A program made the position numbers and the translations under genes. A model generated the notes under the pieces. The model was not told the origin of the DNA. It was given only the letters and a program-made list of their open reading frames with translations, and ran no database searches. This document shows positions 9,422 through 19,225 of a DNA stretch of 64,000 nucleotides, piece by piece (position 1 is the stretch's first letter; each line of letters begins with the position of its first letter). The stretch is from assembly GCF_900112045.1 (NCBI RefSeq), contig NZ_FOJW01000005.1:186001-250000 (forward strand), written 5' to 3'. Origin of the DNA: Lentibacillus halodurans (GTDB lineage: Bacteria; Bacillota; Bacilli; Bacillales; Amphibacillaceae).

Positions 9422-9484
9422 AATGATTGGGCCAAGGGGGACAACCATCCTGTCCCACTGTCTCAATATCCGGGGGGAGTTGCT

Positions 9485-10471
9485 GTGAGTAATTCCAAGT
9501 TACTGCTTTATACGCTGAGTGGAGTTGTTTTTTGTATTAGTTTGATAGGTATGGTTATTTATGGCTATAAGACATTTTTTATTCAAACAGAAAAAGTTGA
9601 GTCTGCCGATTATTCCTATCATTTTGCGCTGATTGCCGAGGAAGCGGATAACGAATACTGGCGGCAGATTGAAAAAGGAGCCAAAGAAGCTGCTGCAAAG
9701 CACAATATTTATTTGGAATATCTTGCTCCAACAAGGGCGAATAACGATAAACTGCTTAAGCTATTAGATCGGATGATTTCCGCTAAAGTTGACGGGATTA
9801 TCGTTCAAGGTGTTCAAGGCGAGCGTTTTGTGGATTTAGTACATAAAGCGGTTGAACGGGAGATACCGATTATTACTGTGGATAGCGATGTTCCAAACAG
9901 TGAGCGGAAAGCTTATGTTGGAACAGATAATTTCCAGGCAGGAAAATTGGCTGGAAAGGCACTTATCGACAATACCACCGGGGAGCAATATGTAGGAATT
10001 GTTACAGGACGATTTAATGCGATCAATCAGCAACAACGGCTGAAAGGCTTTAAAGAAGCTATCAAAGATACGCCTCGTATTCATGTTGTTGATATAGAAG
10101 AATCCAATATTACGTCAATTGGTGCCGCTCAGGCGACCTATTCACTTTTGAAACAATATCCATTGATAAACATGTTCCTCGGAACCAGTGCACTCGATGG
10201 AATTGGGATTGTGGACGGGATTGAGGAAATTGCAGCCAATGAAGATTTTACTATTATCGGATTTGACCTGCTTCCGGAAACAATACATTTACTTCAGGAA
10301 GGAGCAATGAATGCCACCATTGCTCAATATCCGAACAAGATGGGAAAAAAATCGGTAAATGTATTATTTGAATTGCAGGAACAGGATATATTGGATGATA
10401 AAATATATACAGATACGAGAATTATCGAAAAAGGCGATTTACCTCCCCTTCAAGAAGGTGAGATCCAATGA
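9485..10471 (+). CDS. Membrane-anchored sugar-binding sensor protein (RbsB/XylFII-like)
   Basis: 328 residues. A single hydrophobic segment (about 6-28) without a lipobox acts as a signal anchor; residues about 45-320 form a periplasmic-binding-protein type 1 fold (EADNEYWRQIEKGAKEAA, KVDGIIVQG, VDSDVP, GFDLLPET). It starts at GTG 9485 after GGGGGGA. It overlaps the downstream kinase by four bases (ATGA). No permease or ATPase is attached, so it most likely presents bound sugar to the kinase, as XylFII does for LytS in Clostridium beijerinckii (family knowledge; assignment here is inference). The ligand is unknown; the downstream ABC transporter suggests a hexose. Confidence 0.8.
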   Translation: MSNSKLLLYTLSGVVFCISLIGMVIYGYKTFFIQTEKVESADYSYHFALIAEEADNEYWRQIEKGAKEAAAKHNIYLEYLAPTRANNDKLLKLLDRMISAKVDGIIVQGVQGERFVDLVHKAVEREIPIITVDSDVPNSERKAYVGTDNFQAGKLAGKALIDNTTGEQYVGIVTGRFNAINQQQRLKGFKEAIKDTPRIHVVDIEESNITSIGAAQATYSLLKQYPLINMFLGTSALDGIGIVDGIEEIAANEDFTIIGFDLLPETIHLLQEGAMNATIAQYPNKMGKKSVNVLFELQEQDILDDKIYTDTRIIEKGDLPPLQEGEIQ

Positions 10472-11898
10472 AGACTATCCGTGGCAAGCTGCTTGTGTAT
10501 TTTTTCGTCTTTATATTTTTATTCCAAATAACGGCTATATCAATCTTTGTCAGTTCCAATGAGCTAACAAATACTTATAATGATAGTTTTCAGCGTTTTC
10601 TGCTGCTGAACAAAATCTCCCAAAATGCATCTGAATTGTACACAGCAACGAAATCGTTTGTTAATGACTCGAATACGGGAAATTCCGGCGATTATTTTGA
10701 AATTAAAGCAAACCTGGAAGACAATCTGAACCGGTTATCGGAAACATTCTATTATATTGAGACAATTGAAATGAAGAATTATATAAACCTGATCGAAACA
10801 TTCATTCATGAAACAGGTCTTACGATTGGCTTTGTATTAAGGGATGATACTGAGCAGTATATGAATCATCTGGAGGAAGCAGGAAATGCATCAGACTATA
10901 TTTCCGAATCAACGTTGGAAATCATCAGGCTGGAATTAACTGCTTATCAGTCCTTTTATGACGATTTGCAGCTGCGTAACAATAACTTTATCCTATTTAT
11001 CGTTTTTCTGTTTTTAACTACGATTCTTTTAGCAGTATTTTTTGCAATATGGTTTTCAAAAGGAATTACCCGCCCTTTAGAAAAACTATCTGCTGCAGCT
11101 GAGGAAGTAGCTAGTGGAGAACTGCAGGGTGAGCCGATTCATATTCGAACGAATGACGAGTTACGGTTGCTCGGAGATACATTTAACCAAATGCGTGCAA
11201 AAATACATGACCTATTTGAAGAAGTTCAGGATCAGTCTGAGCTTGATCGTTTAGTTAAAGAAATGGAATTGAAGCACCTGCAAAATCAAGTGAATCCGCA
11301 CTTTCTATTTAATACGTTAAATACGATTTCCAAAATGGCATATATGGAAGAAGCCAAATCAACTTCCGGCTTAATCGATTCTGCATCTGCATTGCTCAGG
11401 CATAGTCTTGGAGAAATTGATCATCGTGTTCCATTGAAGGATGAAGTGAAGGTTGTTCAGGATTATTTTCACATACAAAAAATACGATTTTCTGAACGAG
11501 TGACGTTTCACCTGGAAATAGATGAGAGGTGTCTTGATATCGAAGTGCCTCAATTGACATTACAGCCATTGGTTGAGAATGCCTTCATCCATGGAATCGA
11601 AGGAAAAGAAGAAGGTGGAACAATTTCACTGGTCATCTATCAAAAGCACGGAAATGTGATTGTGGAAGTCCGTGATGATGGGGTCGGCATGGGTCAGTCA
11701 AAAATGGATCAAATCATTTCCCTGACAAGGCAGCAACAAGAAGGTGTCGGCCATTCAACTGGGATTGGGTTAACAAATGTAATCAGAAGGCTGGAGCTTG
11801 TTTTTCGGGAGAACCATCGTATTGAAATGGATTCCGAACCTGGCAAAGGAACAGTGATCAGGATAATACTGCCATATGATAAGGAGGGCCGAGAATGA
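10468..11898 (+). CDS. YesM/LytS-type sensor histidine kinase
   Basis: 476 residues. Membrane segments at about 8-28 and 170-195 flank a helical extracellular domain of about 140 residues. A HAMP linker follows (about 195-250), then the His_kinase box with QNQVNPHFLFNTLN, in which His278 is the phosphate acceptor, and a HATPase domain with NAFIHGIEG and the glycine box STGIGLTNV. It overlaps the sensor gene upstream and the response regulator downstream, four bases each, so the three are translationally coupled. Expected role: relay occupancy of the upstream binding protein to the YesN-type regulator. Confidence 0.9.
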   Translation: MKTIRGKLLVYFFVFIFLFQITAISIFVSSNELTNTYNDSFQRFLLLNKISQNASELYTATKSFVNDSNTGNSGDYFEIKANLEDNLNRLSETFYYIETIEMKNYINLIETFIHETGLTIGFVLRDDTEQYMNHLEEAGNASDYISESTLEIIRLELTAYQSFYDDLQLRNNNFILFIVFLFLTTILLAVFFAIWFSKGITRPLEKLSAAAEEVASGELQGEPIHIRTNDELRLLGDTFNQMRAKIHDLFEEVQDQSELDRLVKEMELKHLQNQVNPHFLFNTLNTISKMAYMEEAKSTSGLIDSASALLRHSLGEIDHRVPLKDEVKVVQDYFHIQKIRFSERVTFHLEIDERCLDIEVPQLTLQPLVENAFIHGIEGKEEGGTISLVIYQKHGNVIVEVRDDGVGMGQSKMDQIISLTRQQQEGVGHSTGIGLTNVIRRLELVFRENHRIEMDSEPGKGTVIRIILPYDKEGRE

Positions 11899-13316
11899 GG
11901 ATTCTAATTGCCGAAGATGAATTACTGGAGCGAAAGTCAATGTGCAAATTCCTTGCAGAGAATTTTTCAGATATCGATACCATTAACGAAGCTGCGAATG
12001 GACGGGAAGCGATTGAAAAGGCAAAACAGCTCACGCCTGATATTATTTTTATGGATATCAAAATGCCTGGTATTAATGGACTTGAGGCGATTGAAGAAAT
12101 TCAGCAAATAAGTCCTTTCAGTAAATATATTTTAGTATCTGCGTATGATTCCTTTGATTTTGCCAAGCAGGCAATGCATTACGGTGTGAAGGAATATATT
12201 TTAAAACCCGGTAAAAAGGAAGAAATTGTTTCGTCGATTTTACGGGTGAAAAAGGAAATTAAGCATGAACGGAAGCAACAGGAGGAAAAGCGTGATTTAA
12301 TTGAAGAGCGTTTTATTTCAAGATTGATGCAGCAGCCGTTGGACAAAGAGGCGCACACGATATTGAGGAATTATTTTCCTTCGTTTAAGAGTGGCTTTTT
12401 TCTGGTAGTTCATATGTCCGACTTGCCTGAAAAAGAGGTGATTCAGACGAAGCTGGCCAATCATGTGAAGCATCGATTTATAGTCGATGTCGCAGATGGC
12501 CGGGTTGTTTGCTGTATACTGGCAGATTCGCAAATAAGCAAGTCTGACATGTTAATGCAAGCTCGCAAAATACAATTGGTATTCGGTGAAGATTGTTATG
12601 TCGGCTTAGGGTACGCATATTCAGCTTTGGAAAATTTTCCAAAATCATATCATGATGCGCTTACTGCAGTATTTCAGCTTGAAAAGATGGATAACAGAAA
12701 ATACGGATTCAGTGAAAAAAGCGATCATAAACTATACAATTCGGATGTTGTTGTACAGTTGCTGGCAGAGGTCGAAAAAGGGAATGAACATGAAGCCGTA
12801 GAATTGTATAAGGATAATCGGAACTTTTTCTATGCAGATGAACTTGAGGAATTTTATTTTAATGTAAAACGTTTAATGGAGGATCAGAATCTTGCGTTAC
12901 CCGGAAGCTCCATTTCCGAACTGGATACCAATGAAGAATGGCATCACTTTATAACGCTTTGCTGTTTGAAATTCCGGGAACATTATCAATCCAAAAGGCT
13001 TATGCGGAAGGTGACCGAATATATTGATGAACATTATAAGCAGGGAATCACGCTGGAAGAGATGGCTGGGCACGTTGGGTTAAGCCCGAATTACTTTTCA
13101 AATGTTTTTAAAAAAGTGTTTGGAACAACGTTTGTTGAATACATAACTGGACGAAGACTGAATGAGGCGAAACGTCTGATCATGGAAAATGATTACTCCC
13201 TGAAGGAAATTAGTTATATGGTTGGCTATCATGACCCGAATTATTTCAGCCGGGTGTTTAAAAAGCACTATCAATTGTCCCCGAAAAAATTCCAGCAGCA
13301 AATCTTTAAAAAGTGA
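11895..13316 (+). CDS. YesN-type response regulator with AraC DNA-binding domain
   Basis: 473 residues. The receiver domain occupies about 1-120, with Asp54 in FMDIKMPG as the phosphorylation site and the conserved Lys in EYILKPGK. A middle region (about 130-360) has no recognised catalytic motif. The C-terminal 100 residues are an AraC-type double helix-turn-helix (ITLEEMAGHVGLSPNYFSNV, then YMVGYHDPNYFSRVFKK). It probably activates the ABC transporter operon 100 bases downstream, whose promoter has a good -10 but no good -35 box, as expected for an activator-dependent promoter (inference). Confidence 0.9.
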   Translation: MRILIAEDELLERKSMCKFLAENFSDIDTINEAANGREAIEKAKQLTPDIIFMDIKMPGINGLEAIEEIQQISPFSKYILVSAYDSFDFAKQAMHYGVKEYILKPGKKEEIVSSILRVKKEIKHERKQQEEKRDLIEERFISRLMQQPLDKEAHTILRNYFPSFKSGFFLVVHMSDLPEKEVIQTKLANHVKHRFIVDVADGRVVCCILADSQISKSDMLMQARKIQLVFGEDCYVGLGYAYSALENFPKSYHDALTAVFQLEKMDNRKYGFSEKSDHKLYNSDVVVQLLAEVEKGNEHEAVELYKDNRNFFYADELEEFYFNVKRLMEDQNLALPGSSISELDTNEEWHHFITLCCLKFREHYQSKRLMRKVTEYIDEHYKQGITLEEMAGHVGLSPNYFSNVFKKVFGTTFVEYITGRRLNEAKRLIMENDYSLKEISYMVGYHDPNYFSRVFKKHYQLSPKKFQQQIFKK

Positions 13317-13370
13317 AGGTAATCATAATAAAATGCAGTCATTAATGTCCAATCACTATGCAGGAAATTT

Positions 13371-13376
13371 TATAAT
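13371..13376 (+). promoter_or_regulatory. -10 box of the sugar ABC operon
   Basis: TATAAT sits 48 bases before the binding-protein ATG. At the expected distance upstream no TTGACA-like -35 box is visible, which fits dependence on the adjacent AraC-type response regulator. Confidence 0.45.
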
Positions 13377-13382
13377 GATATT

Positions 13383-13396
13383 TGAAAGCGTTATCA
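13383..13396 (+). promoter_or_regulatory. CcpA cre site of the sugar ABC operon
   Basis: TGAAAGCGTTATCA matches the cre consensus TGWAANCGNTNWCA at all positions. It lies just downstream of the -10 box and 22 bases before the start codon, a position where CcpA would block initiation or elongation. Catabolite repression of the transporter is therefore likely. Confidence 0.75.
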
Positions 13397-13418
13397 AAAC
13401 AAAAGGGGGAAGAATTGA

Positions 13419-14711
13419 ATGAAGAAATTATATGGTTTTTTCTTCATACTGTCATTGGTTCTCGTGCTTGCCGCGTGCAGCAGTGGTTCTAATGATGCAG
13501 AAGGCAGTTCGGACTCAGATTCAGAGGGTGGAGAAAGTTCAAGCACAGTTGAAATTTTCAGCTGGTGGACTGGTGCCGGTGAAGAGGACGGGTTACTTGC
13601 ATTAATTGATTTATTTGAGGAAGAGAATCCTGATCTGACAATTGAAAACGCAGCAGTAGCCGGTGGTGCTGGTACGAATGCTAAAGCAGTACTTGCTACA
13701 CGCATGGAAGGCGATGATCCACCATCAACATTCCAGGTTCACGGCGGCGACGAATTGAATGAAGGTTGGGTAGCAGCTGATAAAATGCAACCACTTAATG
13801 ACCTGTATGAAGAGAATGGATGGGAGGAAAAATTCCCGGAAGAATTGATTGAATTGGTAAGTAAAGATGGAGATATATACTCCGTGCCAGTCAATATCCA
13901 TCGTGGAAATGTGATTTTCTACAATAAAAAAGTATTTGAAGAAAATGGTATTGAAGAACCAGAGACGTTTGAAGAATTTTTTGCAGCATCCCAAAAATTA
14001 AAAGATGCTGGAGTTACGCCAATGGCACTGGGTGATAAAAACTCATGGCCGGCGACACAAATTTTCGAAAACGTTCTGTTAGGCGTGCTTGGCCCGGATG
14101 ATTACAAAAAATTATTCGAAGGCGAGATTCCGTTTGATGATGAACGTGTCGTTGAAGCGGTAGAAACATTCGGAAAGATTCTTGACAACATCAATGAGGA
14201 TCATGCAGCACGAAACTGGCAGGACTCAGCTCAGCTGGTTGCCAATGGCGAAGCGGCCATGCTTAATATGGGTGACTGGGCAAAAGGTTATTTTGTAAAC
14301 GATCTGGAAATGAAAACAGATGAAGACTTTGGTTACTTTGAATTCCCAGGTACAAAAGGTGAGTTCCAGGTTGTTACTGATACATTTGGGTTGCCTAAAG
14401 GCATAGAAAACCCCGATGAAGTTAAGAAATTCCTGACATTCCTGGGATCTACCGAAGCACAGGATGTGTTCAACCCATTAAAAGGTTCAATCCCTGCTCG
14501 TACAGATGCTGATGAATCAAAATATGATGCATATGGAAAAGAAGCAATGAAAGACTTTGGTGAATCACGTCTCGTACCAAGTCTTGCACACGGATCTGCA
14601 GCGGCGGCCGGGTTTTTAACCAAAGCAAACCAGGCGGTGAACATTTTTGTTACACAGCGTGATGTTGATAACTTTATTGAAGCGTTGAAAACCGCATCAC
14701 AAGAAATGTAA
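13419..14711 (+). CDS. Sugar ABC transporter substrate-binding lipoprotein
   Basis: 430 residues. A lipoprotein signal peptide ends in LAAC with Cys20, followed by an acidic Ser/Gly linker. The rest is a family 1 extracellular solute-binding fold: EIFSWWTGAGEEDG, TFQVHGGDE, ADKMQPLNDLYEENGW, VPVNIHRGNVIFYNK, and MLNMGDWAKGYF. The sequence style resembles the glucose/mannose binding proteins of GtsA type (inference). It is the first gene of an operon with two permeases; no ATPase is encoded here, so a shared MsmX-type ATPase is expected. A stem-loop lies between it and the permeases. A dead relative lies at 3639. Confidence 0.9.
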   Translation: MKKLYGFFFILSLVLVLAACSSGSNDAEGSSDSDSEGGESSSTVEIFSWWTGAGEEDGLLALIDLFEEENPDLTIENAAVAGGAGTNAKAVLATRMEGDDPPSTFQVHGGDELNEGWVAADKMQPLNDLYEENGWEEKFPEELIELVSKDGDIYSVPVNIHRGNVIFYNKKVFEENGIEEPETFEEFFAASQKLKDAGVTPMALGDKNSWPATQIFENVLLGVLGPDDYKKLFEGEIPFDDERVVEAVETFGKILDNINEDHAARNWQDSAQLVANGEAAMLNMGDWAKGYFVNDLEMKTDEDFGYFEFPGTKGEFQVVTDTFGLPKGIENPDEVKKFLTFLGSTEAQDVFNPLKGSIPARTDADESKYDAYGKEAMKDFGESRLVPSLAHGSAAAAGFLTKANQAVNIFVTQRDVDNFIEALKTASQEM

Positions 14712-14724
14712 TCATTTGAACCGT

Positions 14725-14752
14725 GAGGCTGCCTGGAATCGGGGACAGCCTC
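14725..14752 (+). terminator. Intercistronic hairpin after the binding-protein gene
   Basis: GAGGCTG (14725-14731) pairs with CAGCCTC (14746-14752), with no strong U-tract. Such hairpins after binding-protein genes commonly protect the upstream message or attenuate read-through, making more binding protein than permease. Confidence 0.5.
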
Positions 14753-14795
14753 TTATTGAATTTTGGAAAAGGCTTCTAAGTAAGGGGGATGCAAT

Positions 14796-15737
14796 TTGGA
14801 GGAAGCACCAAGCAAAAGAAAACACAAAAAAGGATTCACAAAAGACCAATGGACAGCAGTGGCATTTCTCATTCCTTCTATTATCCTGATTCTTGTTTTC
14901 GTATATGGTTTTATTGGCTGGACAGGATATGTTTCAGTCAGTAATTGGAATACACTGACTCCTGATTTTTCCTTTGCCGGGCTGAAAAACTATATCTATT
15001 TATTCCAGGATTTCCGTTTTCAGGCAGATTTACGGAATACAGTATTTTTTACAATCTTTTTCATTGGTTTGGTTATTGTTATGGGGCTGGGGTTAGGTAT
15101 TTTGATTGACCAAAAGTTAAAAGGTGAATCATTCTTTCGCAATATCTTCTTATTCCCAATGGCGCTTTCATTTATCGTCACGGGTGTCGTGTGGCAGTGG
15201 CTGCTAAACCCATCGACAGGAATTAATCAATTTTTTCAGTTTTTTGGAATAACCCCAAAATGGTATACGGATACGAATATTCTTGCGGGGTTTGAGTGGG
15301 GTAAGATAGAGTTCGGTGTGCCGGTAGCAATTATTGCAGTAGTTATCGCAGCGGTTTGGCAAATGACAGGTTTTTCACTGGCGATGTACCTAGCCGGATT
15401 GCGTGGGATCCCCAATGAACTGCGTGAAGCAGCACGGATGGACGGAGCAAGTGAATTCCAGATATATCGAAAAGTCGTTATTCCGATGTTGATGCCGATA
15501 ACGGTAAGTGTGATTATTATCATGGCTCATATTTCATTGAAGATATTTGACTTAATTTATGCCATGACTGGATCAGGGGCAAACTTTGTCACCGATGTTC
15601 CTGCTGTATACATGTATGAAGCGACTTTCAAAGGCAATTATTATGCAAATGGTGCTGCTATAGCAATTATCATGCTGCTTGTGGTGGCGGTATTTATCAT
15701 TCCGTATTTATGGAACAGCAGAAAGGGTGATAATTAA
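14796..15737 (+). CDS. Sugar ABC transporter permease, MalF type
   Basis: 313 residues with six predicted membrane segments, the first at about 22-45. The EAA loop that contacts the ATPase is present as REAARMDGASEFQIYRKVVIP near residues 210-230, with the usual EAA-x3-G spacing. It starts at TTG 14796 after GGGGG. The stop overlaps the ATG of the next permease by one base, so both are made together. It forms the inner-membrane pore for the lipoprotein at 13419. Confidence 0.9.
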   Translation: MEEAPSKRKHKKGFTKDQWTAVAFLIPSIILILVFVYGFIGWTGYVSVSNWNTLTPDFSFAGLKNYIYLFQDFRFQADLRNTVFFTIFFIGLVIVMGLGLGILIDQKLKGESFFRNIFLFPMALSFIVTGVVWQWLLNPSTGINQFFQFFGITPKWYTDTNILAGFEWGKIEFGVPVAIIAVVIAAVWQMTGFSLAMYLAGLRGIPNELREAARMDGASEFQIYRKVVIPMLMPITVSVIIIMAHISLKIFDLIYAMTGSGANFVTDVPAVYMYEATFKGNYYANGAAIAIIMLLVVAVFIIPYLWNSRKGDN

Positions 15738-16558
15738 TGGCACCATTCTCAATGGGAAAAACAATGAAGTATATCATTTTAGTATTCTTTGCTTTTTTAT
15801 TTCTAATGCCGGTTTATGTCATTATTGTAACGAGTTTGAAACCATTGGATGAAGTATCACTTGAGCATATGTGGGCATTGCCTACTTCGATTGACTTCAG
15901 TTCCTATGCCCGGGCATTTGAGGAACTTGCTCCAAACTTCATGAACAGTGTTTACTTAGTCATACCTGCAACTCTTTTATCTGCATTGTTGGGTGCGATG
16001 AATGGATATGTTTTATCCAAATGGAAATTTAAAGGATCAGAAACATTATTCACGATTATTTTGTTTGGCATGTTTATTCCGTATCAAAGCATCCTGATTC
16101 CAATGATTCAATTTATACGTACCATTGGATTGTATGATACGATTGCTGGGCTGGTTCTGGTGCATGTTGTTTACGGACTGCCGGTAACAACCCTGATGTT
16201 CCGTAACTTTTATGCCAATATTCCGGATCAGATGATTGAAGCGGCTAAAATTGATGGTGCAAGCTTTCTTGGTGTTTTCAGACATATCATGATTCCATTA
16301 TCGATTACCGGATTTGTCGTTGTGGCAATTTGGCAGTTCACGAACATTTGGAATGAGTTCTTGTTTGCTGTAACTGTGACGACAAATGAAACGCAGCCGG
16401 TTATGGTGGCATTGCAGAACCTTTCCGGCAGTCAGATTGTGCAGTGGAATGTACAGATGGCTGGGGCAGTTGTTGCTGCACTCCCAACGCTGCTCGTATA
16501 TATCATACTAGGAAAATACTTCGTTCGCGGACTCCTGGCAGGATCTGTGAAAGGATAA
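15737..16558 (+). CDS. Sugar ABC transporter permease, MalG type
   Basis: 273 residues with about six membrane segments (first at about 12-32). The EAA loop reads MIEAAKIDGASFLGVFRHIM near 172-192. Family landmarks include LKPLDEVS and the C-terminal GKYFVRGLLAGSVKG, typical of MalG-type subunits. It overlaps the upstream permease by one base and ends the operon. Fragments of a related gene are found at 3818-4100. Confidence 0.92.
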   Translation: MAPFSMGKTMKYIILVFFAFLFLMPVYVIIVTSLKPLDEVSLEHMWALPTSIDFSSYARAFEELAPNFMNSVYLVIPATLLSALLGAMNGYVLSKWKFKGSETLFTIILFGMFIPYQSILIPMIQFIRTIGLYDTIAGLVLVHVVYGLPVTTLMFRNFYANIPDQMIEAAKIDGASFLGVFRHIMIPLSITGFVVVAIWQFTNIWNEFLFAVTVTTNETQPVMVALQNLSGSQIVQWNVQMAGAVVAALPTLLVYIILGKYFVRGLLAGSVKG

Positions 16559-16606
16559 GGTATTGTCGATTTGGGGATGGGCGGTGTCCCCTGTCCCCTT
16601 GATTCG

Positions 16607-16738
16607 TTAAATGCGTATTTTATATAGCTGTGATACGTTTCCCCTGAGGCCAATATGATACTTTCCTTCAAGCGGCAATGCTGCTGATTTCTCCCATTTG
16701 TTTAGAACATTGATCGTTGTAATATCCAAAATGTTCAC
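16607..16738 (-). CDS. Possible 43-residue ORF overlapping the galT stop
   Basis: A GTG overlaps the galT stop (GTGA, one base shifted) and opens 43 codons reading NILDITTINVLNKWEKSAAL and GKYHIGLRGNVSQLYKIRI. The sequence looks protein-like and the coupling geometry is right, but there is no independent ribosome binding site and I recognise no family. It could be the tail of a decayed gene. Confidence 0.3.
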   Translation of the reverse strand: MNILDITTINVLNKWEKSAALPLEGKYHIGLRGNVSQLYKIRI

Positions 16739-18219
16739 CTGCTTTTCAACGTACTGATAAATCGATCAAATGCCGGTTTTTCTTTGAATACACCAGCGTC
16801 TTCAAGCACTTTTTGGAATTTCAGGCCTAATTCTTGCTGCAATATATGGTCTGCATCATCCGGGTTGGAAATCGTACCGTGTTTCTGCTTGATGGATTGA
16901 GCCCATTCATTATGATAGTCTGCTACGCTGCTGGGCTGATCAAGCAGGCAGTTCGTGATTTCAGCGAGTTCATCTTTTAATCTCGCAGGCAGTACAGCCA
17001 GCCCCATCACTTCAATCAGTCCGATGTTTTCTTTCTTTATATGATGGACGTCTGCATGCGGGTGGAAGATACCCAATGGATGTTCATCAGATGTGCGGTT
17101 ATTGCGTAATACAAGGTCAAGTTCATAGACTCCATCACGCAGCCGGGCAATCGGTGTGATGGTGTTGTGTGGTTTGTCGCCGGAAAACGCTTGAATGTCG
17201 GCCGCATCGTCTGTGTAATTTTTCCACGTTTGCAAAATTTGATTGGCCGCATTGATCAGTTGTTCTTGATCCGTGCTTTTTAGCCGGATAACCGACAGGG
17301 GCCAGTGCAGAACATGAGCAGAAACGTTATCATCGTTTTCCAGTTTGAATGAAAAAGCTTTTTTCGCATCTGTGATAGCAAATTTGTATCTGCCGCCCTG
17401 ATAATGGTCATGCGTTAAAATCGACCCGCCGACAATGGGTAAATCTGCATTTGATCCGATAAAGTAATGCGGTAACTGATCAATAAATGCCAGCAGCCGT
17501 TTAAACGTTTGTTTATCTATTTTCATATTCCGATGTTCTTCAGCGAGCAAGATACAATGCTCGTTGTAGTAAACATATGGGGAATATTGCAGATACCAGC
17601 TTTCCCCAAGCAATGGAACTTTGATGACCCGATGGTTCGCCCGTGCAGGATAACCGGTGCGACCGGCATATCCTTCATTTTCAACACAGAGAACACATTT
17701 CGGATAATCAATATTTTTCTTATTTCCCCGTTCCCGTTTAATTTGCTCCGGATCCTTTTCCGGCTTAGATAAATTGATGGTGATGTCCAGCTCTCCGTAT
17801 TCCGTTTCGGTCGTAAAATGTATATTTTTTTCGATTCGTTTCGTCTGAATGTAGTTGCTGTTTTGGCTAAGCTGGTAAAAGAAGTCCGTTGCCTCAACAG
17901 GGGAAATGCTGTATTTTTCCTGAAACATGTCATTTATGACTGACGGCCTGGCAACAAAGCAATTCATGATGCTGGCTTTCAGTATTTCTTTATCGTCAAG
18001 AACATCATCAATCACATGGTGACCAACGGCGTAGTCAACCAACTCTTCCAGCAAGTCGGGGATGGGGGCATCAAAATGGGATGTGGAATCTGTCCCTCTG
18101 TCCCCATCGAGCTTAAGAAGCTGCATGATTTGGTTGCGTACGTAAATATGATCCTGCTTTTCAATCAGCCCGGTTTGGATAGCTTTTTCAATTAGGCTAT
18201 TCAATTGCTGATAAATCAT
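16735..18219 (-). CDS. galT: UDP-glucose--hexose-1-phosphate uridylyltransferase (GalT type 2)
   Basis: 494 residues, the length of the Firmicute type 2 GalT rather than the 350-residue E. coli type. Recognisable stretches are DYPKCVLCVENEGYAGRTG, YYNEHCILLAEEHRNM, VGGSILTHDHYQGG and FHPHADVHHIKKENIG. It transfers UMP from UDP-glucose to galactose-1-phosphate in the Leloir pathway. The open frame extends 36 codons into galE, but ATG 18219 has a proper AGGAG ten bases upstream and follows the galE stop by seven bases, so I use it. Last full gene of galK-galE-galT. Confidence 0.93.
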   Translation of the reverse strand: MIYQQLNSLIEKAIQTGLIEKQDHIYVRNQIMQLLKLDGDRGTDSTSHFDAPIPDLLEELVDYAVGHHVIDDVLDDKEILKASIMNCFVARPSVINDMFQEKYSISPVEATDFFYQLSQNSNYIQTKRIEKNIHFTTETEYGELDITINLSKPEKDPEQIKRERGNKKNIDYPKCVLCVENEGYAGRTGYPARANHRVIKVPLLGESWYLQYSPYVYYNEHCILLAEEHRNMKIDKQTFKRLLAFIDQLPHYFIGSNADLPIVGGSILTHDHYQGGRYKFAITDAKKAFSFKLENDDNVSAHVLHWPLSVIRLKSTDQEQLINAANQILQTWKNYTDDAADIQAFSGDKPHNTITPIARLRDGVYELDLVLRNNRTSDEHPLGIFHPHADVHHIKKENIGLIEVMGLAVLPARLKDELAEITNCLLDQPSSVADYHNEWAQSIKQKHGTISNPDDADHILQQELGLKFQKVLEDAGVFKEKPAFDRFISTLKSR

Positions 18220-18226
18220 GATATAT

Positions 18227-19225
18227 CTACTCCTTCTCTGGCTTATATCCATTGGGATTGTTTGAATGCCATTTCCATGCGTCTTCCATAATTTTTGTAA
18301 TGGCTGTTCGAGTCGGGTTCCATCCAAGCACTTTTTTTGCCTTGTCGGAATTTGCGATCAGTACGCTTGGATCACCGGCACGACGCTCCCCGGTTTCTGC
18401 TTTAATTTCCTTGCCGGTTACGTTCCGTGCTGTATCGATCATTTCTTTTACAGAGAATCCCTGACTGCTGCCGAGATTAAAAATATCGCTTTGGCCGCTA
18501 TTCTTTAAATAATTCATTGCCAGGATGTGTGCCTGAATCAAATCTTCTACATGAACGTAGTCCCGGATACAAGTTCCATCTTCCGTGTTATAATCATCAC
18601 CAAAAATGGTAATACTTGGACGCTGATCGAGTGCAGCCTGCAGTATAATGGGGACAAGGTGTGTTTCGGGCCGATGATCTTCGCCGATTTCACCGGATTG
18701 CCTTGCCCCTGCCACATTGAAATACCTTAAGGAAACATAGTTGATGCCATGTGCCTGTTTAGTCCATTTCATCATTCTTTCCATCGCCAGTTTTGTTTCT
18801 CCGTATGTACTTGTAGGATTTGCCTGCATTGTCTCGGTAAGCGGGATAGCTTCTGGCTCACCATATGTTGCAGCAGTGGATGAGAAAACGATTTGTTTTA
18901 CATTGTGCTTAACCATCGCCTGCAGCAACACCTGTGTACCGTACACGTTATTATCAAAATACTGAAGCGGATTCTCCATTGATTCTCCGACAAGGGAATG
19001 GGCTGCAAAATGCATGACCCCATCGATGGATTCTTTCGCAAAGACATCGCGAAGAAATTCGAAATGGCGAAGGTCCCCCTGGTAAAAAGCGGCGTTTGGA
19101 TGGATGGCTTCTTTATGCCCTGTTTCCAGGTTATCAATAACGACAACCTTCTCTCCTTTATCAATTAGCTGATGTACTGCATGTGAGCCGATATAGCCTG
19201 CTCCACCTAATACAAGAATACTCAT
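18227..19225 (-). CDS. galE: UDP-glucose 4-epimerase
   Basis: 332 residues of the extended short-chain dehydrogenase family. The NAD-binding GGAGYIGSH motif is at residues 7-15, DNLETGH follows the second strand, and the catalytic Ser-Tyr-Lys set is visible as [10 protein letters not shown] and [13 protein letters not shown]. The C-terminal GWNPTRT is typical of GalE. It interconverts UDP-galactose and UDP-glucose. The start overlaps the galK stop (ATGA) and galT follows seven bases after its end, so the three form one operon. Confidence 0.95.
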   Translation of the reverse strand: MSILVLGGAGYIGSHAVHQLIDKGEKVVVIDNLETGHKEAIHPNAAFYQGDLRHFEFLRDVFAKESIDGVMHFAAHSLVGESMENPLQYFDNNVYGTQVLLQAMVKHNVKQIVFSSTAATYGEPEAIPLTETMQANPTSTYGETKLAMERMMKWTKQAHGINYVSLRYFNVAGARQSGEIGEDHRPETHLVPIILQAALDQRPSITIFGDDYNTEDGTCIRDYVHVEDLIQAHILAMNYLKNSGQSDIFNLGSSQGFSVKEMIDTARNVTGKEIKAETGERRAGDPSVLIANSDKAKKVLGWNPTRTAITKIMEDAWKWHSNNPNGYKPEKE

